Assembly: GCF_021917145.1 (NCBI RefSeq)
Contig: NC_061076.1
Location: forward strand, 208,501 to 272,500
Direction: 5' to 3'
DNA from: Hypomesus transpacificus
Lineage: Eukaryota > Chordata > Actinopteri > Osmeriformes > Osmeridae
Length of the DNA: 64,000 nt
Under the pieces are notes generated by a model. The model worked only from the letters and a program-made list of their open reading frames with translations, was not told the DNA's origin and did not search any database. Shown here in pieces: positions 11,239-23,377 of this stretch (positions within the stretch are counted from its first letter, which is position 1; each line of letters opens with the position of its first letter). The translations under genes and the position numbers were made by a program.

Positions 11239-14200
11239 ACACACACACAGACACACACACACACACACATACACACACACACACACACAGACACACACAC
11301 ACACACACACAGACACACGTATGCCCAAGTGCGTGCAGGCACATCAGTCGGCCGTGGATGACTTTCTAGTAAGAATGGTGGTCCCTGGGAAAAAAAACCC
11401 AGTTGAAAACCCCTGTGTTAGAGAAATGAAGGATGTAACCTTTATACTGCATGAAAGCAACACTGTGTGGACATATTTCCTACCTAATAATGTGTTATGA
11501 AAACTGCTCTGGCGGCAAAACAGACATGAAACACTCAAGGCCTTCCTCCCAGTTTCATCCGCAACCCCTGATAAACAATGTTAGTTCCTTGAACTAAATG
11601 ATCACCCGTAGGAACAACACTATCATCAGCTAGACAGCTGCTATGCAGGGGAGGAGACTTCCCACCAATGTTGTCTAAATAATCAGCATGAAGACTAGAT
11701 ATGAGGAAACTCTGAAACCGAGTCAGACTTGTTTCCTTGTTGGCAAGAATAAAACGATTGGGCTTTCTTTGAAAATGACGACTTTGCACTTGTTGAGAAA
11801 GATTGACCCAACACCATCTCACCTGTACACAACCCGCCAGCATCGCATGCAGGACGTGGGCGCGGTTCTTCATGATGCGGACATCTCTAGGGGTGGAGTC
11901 AGCACACTGGCCGTTCTGTATGGGATTGATGAAGCGGTTCCTGAACTCCTTCAGCGAACCCAGAAGGTTCTCCTTGATGAAGTTGACCATGCAGTGGTCT
12001 GTAAGGACAAACCTTGGCTAATTTGCTGAAATAAACGAAACATTCTGACAACAATCAATGATCTGGTAGTCAAATTAATCTGTTATCTGTGACTGTCGTA
12101 GGACTGGTAGCAACAATAACGTTATCTAAAAGGCGGGAGATATTTTTATAGCGGTCGCGACAATAACCAAATGGCGGTAGATATTTTGATGGCGGTAAAT
12201 ATTTTGATGGCGGTAAATATTTATATAGCGGTAGCGACATTAGCGATATGACGGTAAAGGAGAGGGGATCTCACACTCGTTGAGGTTGTTCTGCAGCGGG
12301 GTGCCAGTCAGCACCACTCTCCGCTTGGTCTTGATGGCACTCATCGCTTTGGAGATGTTTGACGCCTCGTTCCTCAAGATGTGGCCCTCGTCGCAGATCA
12401 CAAAGTCTGGACCTGAGGTAAAAAAAAACAACATTTGAATTTAAAAAAAGAAAAGTTTTTGAACTAATAAAGACACACGCCAGGTAAAAAGAAAAAAAAT
12501 TATATTGACAATTGTAAACTTTTTGGGGAACTTTCCAAAACATTCCAGGAGTTTTAACTATTTAATTTGAAGCATACCACACCTGGATTGACAAGTGTGC
12601 AATGGAAGGTCTTCTTGAGCTGTTGGTTGTTGACTTTGTGGCCCAGCGTGAAGTTACGGTACATTTCGTACCCCAGGATCATGACGCCTCCATCTCTCTG
12701 CCACTTCTGCAGGGCGATGTACCGTTCCTGAGGTCGTTTCAGAGTGGCTAACTCTGTCACCTACGACAAGTTTACGTTTAGAGGAAGTCTTGAGTATGTG
12801 TAAATCATGGGTCTCCAATCCTGTTCCTGGAGAACTACCTACCTGTAGGTTTTCGCACCAACACTAATCTAGAACACCTGATTCTAGCACACCTAACCTG
12901 CCCTGTCAAGTTTAACCTGCGAGCGTCGTTACCTTGACTTTATCATCTCCCATGTTGTCTTGCCATTTGTCAAACTCGTTGACCCAGTTGAGGATGGTGT
13001 TGAGGGGACACACCACCAAAGCGGTCCTGAACATCAAGATCTTCGACTGCAGCATCGTGTGAAGGAAGGTTACAACCTGCGCGGAAAGACAAAGACATAG
13101 TCAGACAAACCTTGATGCAGACATTCAAGATGTTATTATTTGTCAAATACATGATTATACATGTTACAATATGCAGTGAAATGTACTGTTGTACCGGCAA
13201 CCACTTAAATAACTTAAAGAGTTACTAAAACTAGAAGAGACTGTATAAAAATAGAAATTCATTAATTAATTTACAATAAATAAAATAGAATCAAATTAAA
13301 TGAGAAGAGCTTAGAGCCGGTATGTCTGTGTTACCTGCAGAGTCTTCCCCAGGCCCATGCAGTGTGCTAGTAAACACCCAGATCCAGGGGTGTTGTTGGC
13401 CTTCTTCACCGACTCACAACAGCAGTCCCATATGAACTGAACACCTGTCCAGGACACAACAGCACAACAGTAAACACAGCGGCGCTAATCATCAGACATC
13501 CGTGCATGATGAGAAGATCGACTGACTGACTGACCGTCGACCTGGTGGGGCTTGAGCCTGGTCACCAGGTTCCGGTGCACCTGGATGAGGGGCTCCTTGG
13601 TGGTTTCATCCTGGTCCAGCACCAGCTTGGTGGTGATTGGACAAGCCACCTGCGACTCGTCGTCTATCACGATGACCTGTGTGAGTGCCGGGGTTAGTCA
13701 CGGAGGGAGACGGCATGTACAGCACACGTCAGCGTTAAACTCGTTTACCTCTCTCAAGTCCTCCCTGTTCAGCTCTCTGTCGGCCAGGCGTTTGCATCTG
13801 TCCTCCTCTTCCTTGAGAGCTCTCAGCGTCTCCGAGCGCAGGTGATCGTCCTCAATGATTTTACGGATCTTTTTGCGGCCTTTCAACGTCTCTTTAGAGT
13901 CGCCTTCCCCGTCGCCTTCCTGTTAGCAGAGGAAGCTCTGTCAATCTCCGGCCAGTCACAGGACCGAACAAGAACTCATTCAAATACAAGTAAGACACAA
14001 TTTGATCAGTATTTGAAAACCCCTGCACCTAAACACACACATTATATTACATTTAGTCATTTAGCAGACGCTCTTATCCAGAGTCAAATCAAACCAGCAA
14101 CCTTCTGATTAATAGCCTGATTCCCTAACCGCTAAGCCATCTGACCCCACACACGATGAAGTGTGATTACACCTCTGAGGTTTCCTTGTTACGAGGTATC

Positions 14201-17200
14201 TAACCTCACAGTTAGATCAATGACAGCAGGCAGTTACCATGTCCATGCTCGAGTCAGACAGCACGATACACGACGGCTGCTGCTGCTTCTTCTGCAGATA
14301 ACTGCGGAGGACTTCTTTCTCCATTTTGGACGATGACTTGGAGCTACAGAAAAACGCACACACAAACGTAGCCCATAAAGACACTCAAGCGAAGGTGCAA
14401 CCAGTGATGGGAGCTACGACTCTGAGAAAGAAAACACATTTACATACGTTTTGGGCTTATCTTCATTTCCATTGTCATCTGATTGGCTCAACTCCTCACT
14501 CATGCCAGACTCCTCTTGCTCCGATTGGCTGTCATCTTCACCACTTTGCGAATCTTGATTAGGATGGAGATTAGATGTTAGACAAATCAACGTTTTTTTT
14601 TTTTTTTTAAGTTGTTCCCAAGAAATGTGATCAACTGTGATTTATCCAATCGATCGCGTCTACAAACCGTTGCTTCGCTCTCTTCTCCTGGCCTTCTCAT
14701 TCCCCTTCTTCTTCGTTGGTTTGGGATCATCCAGGGTTCCCTCGTCGAGAGAGAGCTTGTGGCGGAGCAGGCGGTGTCTCCGCCCAGTCTTGCTCTCCTC
14801 AGAGCTGGAACTCAGAGAGGTCTCTCCTGCAGCAGTGACGGCAAGGCACAGTCAAGAGAAACAGCGTCCTACTCCTCTCAACAGTCAAGAGAAACAGCTT
14901 CCTACTCCTCTCAACAGTCAAGAGAAACAGCGTCCTACTCCTCTCAACAGTCACGGACTTGGATGGTCCGTCCTGGGGGCTGCGTGAACGTTACTCACCT
15001 CCCTCATCCGCGCTGTCGTCAGTCTTCCCTCCTCTCTGCCCCTTGCTTTTCCCTTCCTCAGACTCCTCGTCTTGTGTCGACTCTTCATCGGAAGAGAATT
15101 CTTCCCCAGAAGAGTAGTTGGCTTTGATCTGGGCCAAGAGCATTTTCTTGGCAATTCTTTTAAAGATAAGAGACAGAAGGGATAGGGACCTGAGGATCAC
15201 TTCATGACCATCACATCCCTGCCTAGGCAGGCCGAGTGAGCTTGTATTATCAAAAATAACCCTTTAAATGATTTCACCTTTTCATGGATTCAATGGGTAA
15301 TAATGAAACAGGAGACCCATTTACTGACACAAGTATTTAATGAACAATCAACGCAACGCTATTCATTAATTTTTGCACATAACATTTTCAGATCCGTAGA
15401 GGGACTGTGGTGGAAACTTTAACAATGTAGGCAAGCTACATTACCCTCTGTGGACTGGTTTCGGGCATTTTTTGTGCTTTGTGTGGAGCTCCAGTACTAA
15501 GCTTCACAAACCTCTGGGCGAAACATACAAATTCTCAATCCCTCAGTCACCAGTGCGATGCAACAAAACCTAATTCCACATAAGGAAGACATAAGCCACA
15601 TTAAGTGTATTCATTTATTACACCTCTTACAGATTTACAAAATGACCAGGGAAAGACGCATGCTCATTAAATAAACTACAGGCTATCATTACAGAACCTC
15701 TGGACTTAATCTAACACTATTAATAATAACAAACAAAAAAAATACAATAAAAAAAATTGCAAATAAAAAGTCAGTTGTTTTTCCTCACAAAAGAGCGAGA
15801 CTTCAGAAACAGGGCGGAAAACTTCAGTGATTAGTCCTACCCTGTTCTGTGAACGAAACTGATCAACACGTGGTTTTTCAAGGACCAATCCTGTTGGCAG
15901 AGCAACACTAGGACTGACGCTCCAGGTGGAGCGGACATGAAGAAGGCCGCTCTGACAAGGCAGAAACTAACAGCAGCAGCCTCAGAGCAGAGCCCCTACC
16001 TCATGTGTTAACACTAGGAAAAGAGAAAATGGAAGGAGAGAGAAAATGGAAAAAGATAGAAAGGACAAAAAAAAAAAAACACTTCACTACAAAAGCAGCA
16101 ATACTGTGTTAAGGCGGACTAGTAGTCAGTTCCATGCTGTTCAAACTACAAGACTACAACCAAAGCGAGTTTTCATAACGGTGCCCAGAGGACAGAAACC
16201 TTTCATGATTCAAACAACTGTAAAAACATAGCACCATTTTTTTTTTTTTACCCAATGAGATTGGAGCATTCCCATGTGACTGAAGAGAACAAGTGTCTTC
16301 AAACTTTGTCCTATGCAATATAAACAGAGGAAGTGTAACTACCTACATTGATCCAGAATATGACTACTAAATATGTCGGTTCTACATTTGGATAAGAAAA
16401 ACTGGTTTTACTGACAAAAGTTACAAGAATATACATACAGGCGAAAGCCTCTCTTTGGTTGGTAGAATGAATCTTTCTGCCTTTTCTTTGCATCAACATG
16501 GCAGAGGACTTACAAAGAGAAGGTGGTTTTACCTGACTGCTCCGTTAAGACAACCGCTAAACAGAAGAACCACTCAGGTCAAGGTTCACTGGCACTGTGC
16601 ACGTTCCATTAACTTCTTTTGGAAGCTTGATGTATATTGATATTTTGGATGACTGATATTACAAAAGTATTTTTTTTTTAGCAACTACCAAGTTTAAATT
16701 ACTTTCTAACTCAAACTGTTGTGTTATTTTGTGTGGGGGAATAGCAGATTCATAAGATCTGAGATGGAGTTTAACGTCTGCAGAGTTCCAATGAATCATA
16801 CAGGACTGCCCATCCTAAGAGCTTCATATTAGCGTGATGGTCGCATGACACCACTAAGTCACTTCATGACAGGTAAGTACAGGGGAAGACAATACTTTCA
16901 CGATGGGCGGTTTGGTTAAAACGCATTTAAAAGTCCCTTTTCAAGCCATTTCCATTAAGAACAACAACACATATAGTTATATAAGTCAGGCCATTACTGT
17001 AAATATGAATTTGTTCTTCTTGCCTGGGTAAATAAAGGTTAAATAAAAAAATAAAAAAAAATCTAAATTATATTCAACGAATCTTTTGAACAAAAACAAA
17101 AAAACATGTCAGCTTACATAGAGCATTAAGCTCCTGACATGTTTGGGTTCCAAAATGGAAACTGGTGCAAAAAAACAACAACTTAAAAACAATTTTCAAT

Positions 17201-20200
17201 ACACGCATGCCAAATATGTATAAGAGTCAAGAAGTCATTTCCAACTCAAAAGTAAAAATGCAGAAAAACAAGAATAAAGGAGACATAAAAATGTAAAATA
17301 CAGATGAATGTTGGGTGAACTATGATTTATAACACAGCCTAAGCGAGGACCTTCTTTTTTGCATCAAAAACGTATTTTGTTTTCATGTTATACTGTATGT
17401 AGTAAGGCCTACCGCAAGAGCTTCAGTGCCCAGTGCTACTTTGTGTGAACTGATGACAAATGATCAATAAAATACTTTATACTGTATGTGAAGTTTAACC
17501 GCCTCAAAATTATTATTATTTTTTTTTTCAATAAAGTGTCTTCTGCGCTTTACAGCAAAATTCTAAAACCTAGAAGGTGTATTTGATAGCTGCTGGTCTA
17601 GCACAGCTGCGTGTGAGGCGAGACTGGGACCGAGTCTTGAGAGCGAAGCGGTCCCCAGTTTTACTGGATTCAGGGTTTCTTGCCGTGGCTTTTCTCCCGC
17701 GCCTAGGGTGTGTTACAAACGCTAAGTCGTCTCTCTTTGAACCATACCTATTTTCTGGGTCATCATCATCATCATCATCATCCACCGCCCCGGACGGCCC
17801 AGAGCGAGACTGCTCATCCTCTCCTACAGGGTGCAGAGAACAAAAAACGTTTGTCAAGGGGTGGTTCACCTAACTACATCCTTTCCGCTGTCAGCCAGTG
17901 TGCTGTGGGCTGATGGGACGGTGTTGTCTGCAGGGCTGGAGCTCAGGACAGAAGGAAGGGACGGGGGACAGACTCACCGGAGGACTGGTGGAAGCTGGAG
18001 GGCCCTAATAAACACACATCCTCTGTGATGGTCTTGATCTTCTGGATGTCAACGTCATTCCCGGAGTCAGAGTCCAGGTCACCTTCCTCGTCACTCGTGG
18101 TTGAGGTCGGCCCTGGAGGGAGTGTCTGAGCCCTGGGAATGTCTGGAGCCTTTTTGGGCCCCGGCCCTTGTCTGCTCGGCTTACCGGCCACACTGGCTCC
18201 CTCTGTCTGGGCCCTGTGAGGCGTCCCTCTGGGCGTCAGCTGGCTCAGAGCCTTAATCTCCTTCTGCAGGTCGGGGTCATCACTTGAGGAGTCGCTGCCT
18301 CTGGGTCTCTGGACCTTTGCCCTGTTCTCGCTCTCGTCCGAGTCAGAGCAGCGGTCTTGGGTCTTGCGTTTGCGGACCATCCTTTCCGGGGACAGCGGCT
18401 TGTTCTTGGTCAGTCCAAAGAGGCATTTCTTCCTCACGCGAGTGGAGCCCTCGATCTCATCGTCGCTGTCAGCTTCGTCAGAGCCGTGTTTCACGGCTCC
18501 CAGCTGCAGGAGAGCAGCGGGAACCTCGTCCGAGTCGGAGTCTTCCGTGATTTTGCCGACCTCTCGGTCCTCAGGACCGTGAGCGGCAGCGTCAGCGGGG
18601 TCGTCGGGGTCAGTGTCGCTCTCGCAGGCTGCGCCCGGAAGGGATGGCTTGATTTGGTCGCCTGGGCGGCGCAGGGGGGTGGTCTTCACCCGCGGGGACC
18701 GTCTGTTGTCGTGTTCTTCTTCCAAAACCAAACATTCTCTCACCTCAGCGGTGGGTTCGTCCTTGCATTCTGCCACTTCGGGGGCGGGGTATTCGTCCTT
18801 CTTCTCTTCTGTTTGTTCTTCCGTGTCTTCGTCCTTCCTCTCCGTCTTCACGTCCGCGTCGGTCTCCTGCTTGTTCGCTGGCGTCTCGTCCACGGCAGGC
18901 ACAGGCGTGAGCTTCACCACTAACTCTTTCGTCACGTTGGCCGAACTTTCTGAAGGCTCTGCGGGGGTTTTGCGAGGCCTGCCTCGGGTCCGTCGCTGCA
19001 TCGTCTCCCCTCCCCCCTCGGAGGACTCAAGGCCACTTTTTGTATCAGAGAACGACGAACCTCCGTTATCTGTCGGGCCTTTGGAGTCCGAGTCGTCGTC
19101 CAGCACTGGCTCGGCAGCCGTTTGCTTAGGTTCATTTAAGCAGTTTTCGTCCGCGACATTCAGCTCCAAGCCGGCTGGTTGGGTGGCGTCTGAATCGGGA
19201 CACACAGTGTCATCTTCACTGTTCAGCATTTCGAGCTCGCTGGCCTCCTTCAGGGCGTCCTCCAGGGCGTCGTGGGATTTCCTCAGATCTTTAAGCACGG
19301 ACTCAAAAGACCTCAGGTACATTCGACGGTCGTTGGTTGTCTGTTTGTCTTTGCCGCTTTGGACGAGCTTGACAAATGTTGCGTTTAAGGAGTTTGTGGA
19401 GTGGACTAGGAATTTGACCTTTTCAGTGAGATCATCTGGGATTGGTAGAGAGCTGCTGAACTCCTCATGACCTTCCATGATACTATGACTGCACCCTCCC
19501 AAGTGCATGTTTTCAGAGTCCCTTGGTATTGTGTTACTGAGTCCAGATTTATCACTTTCTCCTCTGCTCCTCTTGCGATTTTGATGACAAAGACGTTCTA
19601 AGTTGTCAAGGACACTGTCGCAGGCGACAACCAGGTCTAACAGGGGCTCTGGGCTGCATACATAACAGTACCATTTACTCTCCTCGTCCAGAATCCCAGA
19701 CAACTCTTTACGCCCCAAGTTCCTTAAAATACACTTCTTACAGAAAGCATTGCTGCAGAAATCACAACAGATCAAGTTTCCACCCTCCGCACACCACCTG
19801 TAAAAAAACAGAAAGGGAATATCGTAGTAAATATCTGTTTACTTGTCAATGTTTTCTTCAGGATCATGTTGCGTAACACAAAGCACAACAAATACCTGCA
19901 CTGCTCATCCATTCCATCTCCATCCTTGCTGATGTCATCGCTTGAGTAGTATTTGAAACAGGACTGATGGAAACAGAAATGCACACTGAATCAGAATCCA
20001 ACTGACAACTAACTGCCAAAAGTCATAATTAAATGACAGCCCACATACAGGTCCATGGCTCTGGTCCTTCCATGGCTGGAATATGACCAACCCACCTTGC
20101 ATATAAGTACTTTGAGTACTGGGTGCTGATAGAAGGAGTCCCTTTGGAAGTGGTTCACTTGCTGTCCGCATGCAGTGCAACTCACTATTTCCAAGTGTTC

Positions 20201-22097
20201 ACCTCCTACAAAACAGGTCAACAGAATCTTCAGATTTTTGAATTTTGCATATCATTTTATTGGTGGCAATTTCCAAGCATATTTGCCTGATGTTGTCTAT
20301 AGGATTGAAACATTTTCTAATTCAGAATTTGTTGCAAAACCATGTATAGTCAATATTGGCCTTTATAGTATTCAGAATTAACTGGTTTGGTTAAATACAA
20401 TTAAAATAAATGAATAAGTAGCTGTCTCACCACCTCGTCTCCGGGGTAAATCTCTTTTCAGTGTTCCAGATCTGCGACTTCGAAATTCAGGACCTCTGAA
20501 GTCGTCTCTGCCCTGGTCCACTGGTTCAGGCCTCACCACAACAGTGCCTGGGCACATTCCACAGGAAGAAGGGGATTGTCTAGTGCATTCATTCCCACAC
20601 TGAGTCTGACACACCACCAGAACTCATTAGGATTACAACAACAGTAGGCATAATCATCCTCGATCCTACAACTGAAATCTAAAATCAGGGTTTGCCACCA
20701 GGCGCCTGATTTGAGGCTACACCGATCAACGTTTTTACAGTTCTGATCTGAAGGAAATGCGAGGAATTAATGATGTTTGTTCTCCAGGCACCTGTCCCAC
20801 ATCATTCAACTGGACAGGATGTGCATCTGTAAACTTTAACATGCTATACTGTGGTGCACGCTGTAACAAAGCAACAGAGCTAAATCATTTTAAATACCTA
20901 CCTTTTGGCAATCTGGTTACATCGAGACGACCATTTGAATTGAAGTGCAAATCACAGTCTTCGTTAGTGTCGTTTGAGTCACCAGATTCATCCAGTCCAG
21001 AATGTTTGGTGACAACTGAGGGTTTCCTGTAATTAGTTATAGAACACAAATACACAAAGTGAACAAAGGTTGGATGTGTTAACTCATTGCGGGGCGGAAC
21101 CCAAAATGAAATCATGAAAAACCCACCTTCGTGAACCGAGTGCTGCAGAAACCTTAGGAGTCTCTGCTGAAGTACCTGCCTGCAACGCACACAACATTCA
21201 AAAACGGAGGATAATCTAGGCAACTAAGAATGGGTCTGACACAGTATAATTAACGGTAAATGTCATTGAATTGAAACTACTACCACCGTTTCAACTTTCT
21301 GACATGACTTTCTTTATTCATACCTCAGTTTTATCTGATGAGTGGGGAAGCCCATTGCCCTTATTTTTTAAACCTGTGAATCATAAGAAAACCAATTCAA
21401 GTTAAAACTATGATTTAGACAGTAACTGGTCTTAGGTCATAACAGAATTAACGATTAGCTTTATTTGAATAGTTACCATCAGGACCTTGACCCCCCAGTG
21501 AATCATCGTTATCATCCACTGATGAATAAGACAGGTACTCGTGGAGTTTGGTGATCAACACATTGAGTTTGCTTGTACTGTCAGAATTAGAGTTGATGGA
21601 TAGAGAGTCATTTCTAGATTCCACTGTGTGAGAATGCATGGACACTGTTTAGGTAGGCTGTAAATAGTCTACCTAGTTATGAATTTAAGGACAAGTTAGG
21701 ATAACAACATAGGAAGAAATAGCTACACTACTGTAGGTGAAGACAGTTACGTTAGATTGTAAGGCAAAAGATAAGGTCAATCCTGGTCTGAAATGAGGTC
21801 TTACTGAATACGTAACCTAGATTGTAGACAAGTCTCTAATTTAACAACAATCGCGAAATCCGAACTATTTAGCTACAGTAGATGCAATTTCTCAAATCGT
21901 TAGACCTTCGTATGGTCTAGCTGTCACAGAAAAACGATATTAAACTGATATATAAGCATATGCTAACAAGCTCAATGCAACAATGTTCTTATCGTAATCA
22001 GCAGCTAATTGAACTAGTTATATTTCTAGGACTAGTTAGAAAGACATTGCATGCTAGCTAATGTTGAAGGTAGCTACCTTAGCACCTCTCCTGACAT
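6110..22097 (-). CDS. atrx: ATRX chromatin remodeller (SNF2-family helicase), complete gene
   Basis: About 35 minus-strand coding exons give roughly 1,980 residues (human about 2,490). Order: start exon 22078-22097 (MSGEVLR), N-terminal exons to 20434, ADD zinc-finger exons 20096-20205 and 19896-19963, one 1.8-kb exon 17978-19797 (rest of [15 protein letters not shown]1-binding-like motif, [14 protein letters not shown], acidic serine-rich region), then 17748-17823, 14999-15156, 14668-14826 and further exons into the motor. Motor signs: Walker A GLGKT (13335-13444), DEGH box and TGTPLQNN (12275-12412), [12 protein letters not shown] and FRVYRFGQ (7893-8070). ATRX with DAXX deposits histone H3.3 in heterochromatin; the ADD reads H3K9me3/K4me0. 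Last exons are 6683-6796, 6498-6593, 6273-6401 and 6110-6163, ending [12 protein letters not shown], much shorter than the mammalian glutamine-rich tail. The exon near 8791-8945 and its upstream partner near 9218-9392 have uncertain joins. Confidence 0.96.
7389..7524 (-). repeat. 17-bp minisatellite in an atrx intron
   Basis: About eight tandem copies of TCCTCCCTGCCTCTCGC (plus strand) with G/C variation at the last base; one copy is shortened. The array starts about 50 bases inside the intron that follows the exon 7576-7770 (minus-strand sense), close to its 5' splice site. It produces long spurious open frames on both strands. Confidence 0.9.
8597..8717. mobile_element. Short palindromic MITE-like element, copy 1
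   Basis: The ends GTGACC-CAGGGCCTGTTCC and its near-inverse GGAGCAGGCCTCTGGTCAC form terminal inverted repeats; the interior carries GTAAAGCGGGTTTACC and CGCTTTACGG. A diverged copy with the same order (GCTTGTTCC, GTTTACC, AGGCTT, GGGAAAGTAACTG, ATGGAACATGCC) lies at 35053-35154, so this is a dispersed, non-coding, short inverted-repeat transposon family. It sits in an atrx intron. Confidence 0.7.
9028..9205. repeat. Pyrimidine-rich low-complexity tract (TC)n with poly-C
   Basis: Nearly pure CT sequence in an atrx intron, including a poly-C run near 9068-9091 and (TC)n blocks. On the sense (minus) strand it is a GA-rich purine tract. It lies just downstream of the 5' splice site of the exon 9218-9392. 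The arginine/glutamate-rich frames it creates are not considered genes. Confidence 0.9.
10479..11415. mobile_element. Non-autonomous hAT-type DNA transposon with 8-bp target site duplication
   Basis: The element begins CAGGGGTTTTCAACTGG and ends CCAGTTGAAAACCCCTG, perfect 17-bp terminal inverted repeats of the hAT (Charlie/Ac) type. It is flanked by a perfect 8-bp duplication, TGTTAGAG, at 10471-10478 and 11416-11423, the hallmark of hAT insertion. No transposase frame is present: most of the 937 bp is a CA/CAGA microsatellite, so it is a non-autonomous copy. It lies in the atrx intron between exons 11823-11998 and 10016-10133. Confidence 0.9.
10731..11320. repeat. Giant (CA)n/(CAGACA)n microsatellite inside the hAT element
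   Basis: About 590 bp of ACAC repeats interrupted by CAGACA units at irregular intervals, with rare CG or AT variants. It opens long artefactual frames of His-Thr and Cys-Val repeats on both strands, none of which is a gene. It is bounded by the arms of the hAT element, so the expansion happened within the transposon or arrived with it. Confidence 0.97.
12129..12257. repeat. Degenerate array of ATGGCGGTA(A/G)ATATTT units in an atrx intron
   Basis: Short tandem units of about 19-21 bp, each a GCGGT core followed by an AT-rich spacer: GCGGGAGATATTTTTATA, GCGGTCGCGACAATAACCAA, ATGGCGGTAGATATTTTG, ATGGCGGTAAATATTTTG and so on, ending near ATGACGGTAAAGG. The array sits about 20 bp downstream of the 5' splice site of exon 12275-12412 (minus sense). 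Confidence 0.75.
12816..12905. repeat. Probable interspersed repeat fragment
   Basis: The sequence GTCTCCAATCCTGTTCCTGGAGAAC...CCTGTAGGTTTTCGC...CACCTGATTC resembles a dispersed fish repeat known to me by pattern only. It shares the CACCTGATTC element with the repeats near 30386 and 49010. The family cannot be named without a library search. Confidence 0.35.
14050..14144 (-). mobile_element. tRNA-derived SINE, internally deleted copy
   Basis: Read on the minus strand it starts with the tRNA-like AGATGGCTTAGCGGTTAGGG head and ends with the tail CTGGATAAGAGCGTCTGCTAAATGACTAAATGT. The same head and tail flank a longer body in the copy at 38110-38278. Here the B-box region and body are largely missing, so it is a dead internally deleted copy inside an atrx intron, in the sense orientation. 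Confidence 0.7.
14849..14950 (-). repeat. 33-bp minisatellite filling a short atrx intron
   Basis: About three copies of a 33-bp unit (CAGTCAAGAGAAACAGC followed by KTCCTACTCCTCTCAA). The intron spans 14827-14998 and is mostly this array, which ends about 50 bases from the 5' splice site of exon 14999-15156. The unit length is a multiple of three, and the frame is open on the plus strand, but it is not coding in the gene. Confidence 0.85.
15157..17747 (-). other. Long atrx intron (2.6 kb)
   Basis: No exon could be placed between 15157 and 17747; flanking exons join in phase (PENR / IAKKM). Around 16991-17060 the plus strand reads TTGTTCTTCTTGCCTGGGTAAATAAAGGTTAAATAAAAAAATAA, which looks like the 3' tail of a fish retroposon. 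The rest is AT-rich with no recognisable content. Confidence 0.55.
16991..17060 (+). mobile_element. Retroposon 3' tail fragment
   Basis: The segment has the form TTGCCTGGGTAAATAAAGG then TTAAATAAAAAAATAAA, a tail motif common in fish LINE/SINE insertions. Only the 3' end is recognisable. The family is not determined. Confidence 0.4.
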
Positions 22098-23259
22098 CTT
22101 CGGCGACCGTAAAATAAATGTGTGCACTTTATTTCCTCAATTTACGTCCATATAAAAAATATATAATTATACATCTAAAGCATTACATTTCTGTATCTTA
22201 ACTCAATGCAGGAGTTTATGTGTATTTCTCAGTTTTACTCGTGGACACCAACGAGGCCAGGAGTTGGTTCCAAAAAAAAAAGAATCGATATTTCTTCTTC
22301 TTCTTCTTTGATCGGCGGGTTGCAGCAAGTTAAACCTGTATATTCCGCCATCTACAGGTCACTGAGTGTATGGACACCGGCCTCATTACATTGTCAGGGC
22401 ATGAGAAGTTGGCGAGTATATCAGACTTGAAGTTTCAGCCAACGCTCGTCGGTAGAGGGCACCCAAGTGCAACCAAAGAATTATGAAAAACCGTTATTAG
22501 GCCTATTACCATTTGGCTCGGTGGCGCACAGTCGTTACAGACTAACTTGAGACCAAAGACTCATTGGGCCCATATAAACAGTCAAATTGTGGCCGTTATC
22601 TCGTTATAACTTGTCTATATCTTTGAAGAAGCACAATGTAGTGTAGACTGGGCTTGTTTGAGAGATAGAACAACAATCGGAGACAATCAGCGCTTTGCTG
22701 TGCTCGTGACAGCTGCATGAGATTCCCAAGTGTTGTGAGACAACAGGCCTTTGACCAAAGAACCCCTTTGATGGAGGCACCCTGCTAGCATAAAACAGTT
22801 GTTCAGAGGCTGCAATAAATATCTCCTAGGTGTCAATACATAACACATCCTAAAGGAATCATGCCCCTTTATCTTACGTAGAACTTGATGAATAAGGGCA
22901 TCAATGTGTGGCCAAACAGGTGTCTCAAAGGTCGCGACCTTACACATATGTAAAGATGGCTTAATTTCCAAATTATATTGTACATATGTATGTAGGCTAC
23001 AATATACATATTATGTATATGTTACAATTGATTTATCATAAATATTTATAACTTTACCTTAGTTCACTCAGACTTACTTTTGGAGTTAAATAGAATCATT
23101 TTCAAGTCATGAATCAATCTTGAATATCATGATACCACGTAAAATAGGCTTACTTAGTGAAGGCTACATTTAATTTCGGAATTAATAGTCGTTCCCTTGT
23201 GTGCTAGCGAATTTATTTGGCGATGGGCAATCTGCCATTCATTCCTCTGAGCACCTCAA
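22098..23259. other. Divergent intergenic region between atrx and pls3
   Basis: The start of atrx (minus) and the first exon of pls3 (plus) face away from each other across about 1.15 kb that must hold both promoters. A TTCTTCTTC block followed by GATCGGCGGGTTGCAGC and TATTCCGCCATCTACAGG (about 22290-22365) resembles a widely dispersed fish repeat fragment. No coding sequence is recognised. Confidence 0.5.
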
Positions 23260-23377
23260 GGGTTGTCGTTTGGTGGGCGGGGGAAGTATACATTCCACGC
23301 GCTTACTTTTCCGTGGATGAGGGAGGAAGTCTGGTCTCTCGAGCTGGACGCTGTCTGGAATTTTGGGGGCATCAAAA
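23260..23377 (+). promoter_or_regulatory. Putative pls3 promoter / noncoding first exon
   Basis: A GC-box-like GGTGGGCGGGGG occurs at about 23271-23282, followed by sequence ending in a strong splice donor, CAAAA|GTAAGTT, at 23377. The next plastin exon, with the start codon, has a good acceptor at 28519-28520, so a 5' UTR exon here is likely. The transcription start is not determined. Confidence 0.5.

Noticed and set aside
10653-11369. Long frames of His-Thr or Cys-Val repeats on both strands
   Set aside because: They are produced by the CA/CAGA microsatellite inside the hAT element and have no splice or start context.
18284-19470. Plus-strand frames of 188 and 285 residues opposite the large atrx exon
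   Set aside because: Shadow frames of the acidic/Ser-rich atrx coding exon, without own similarity.
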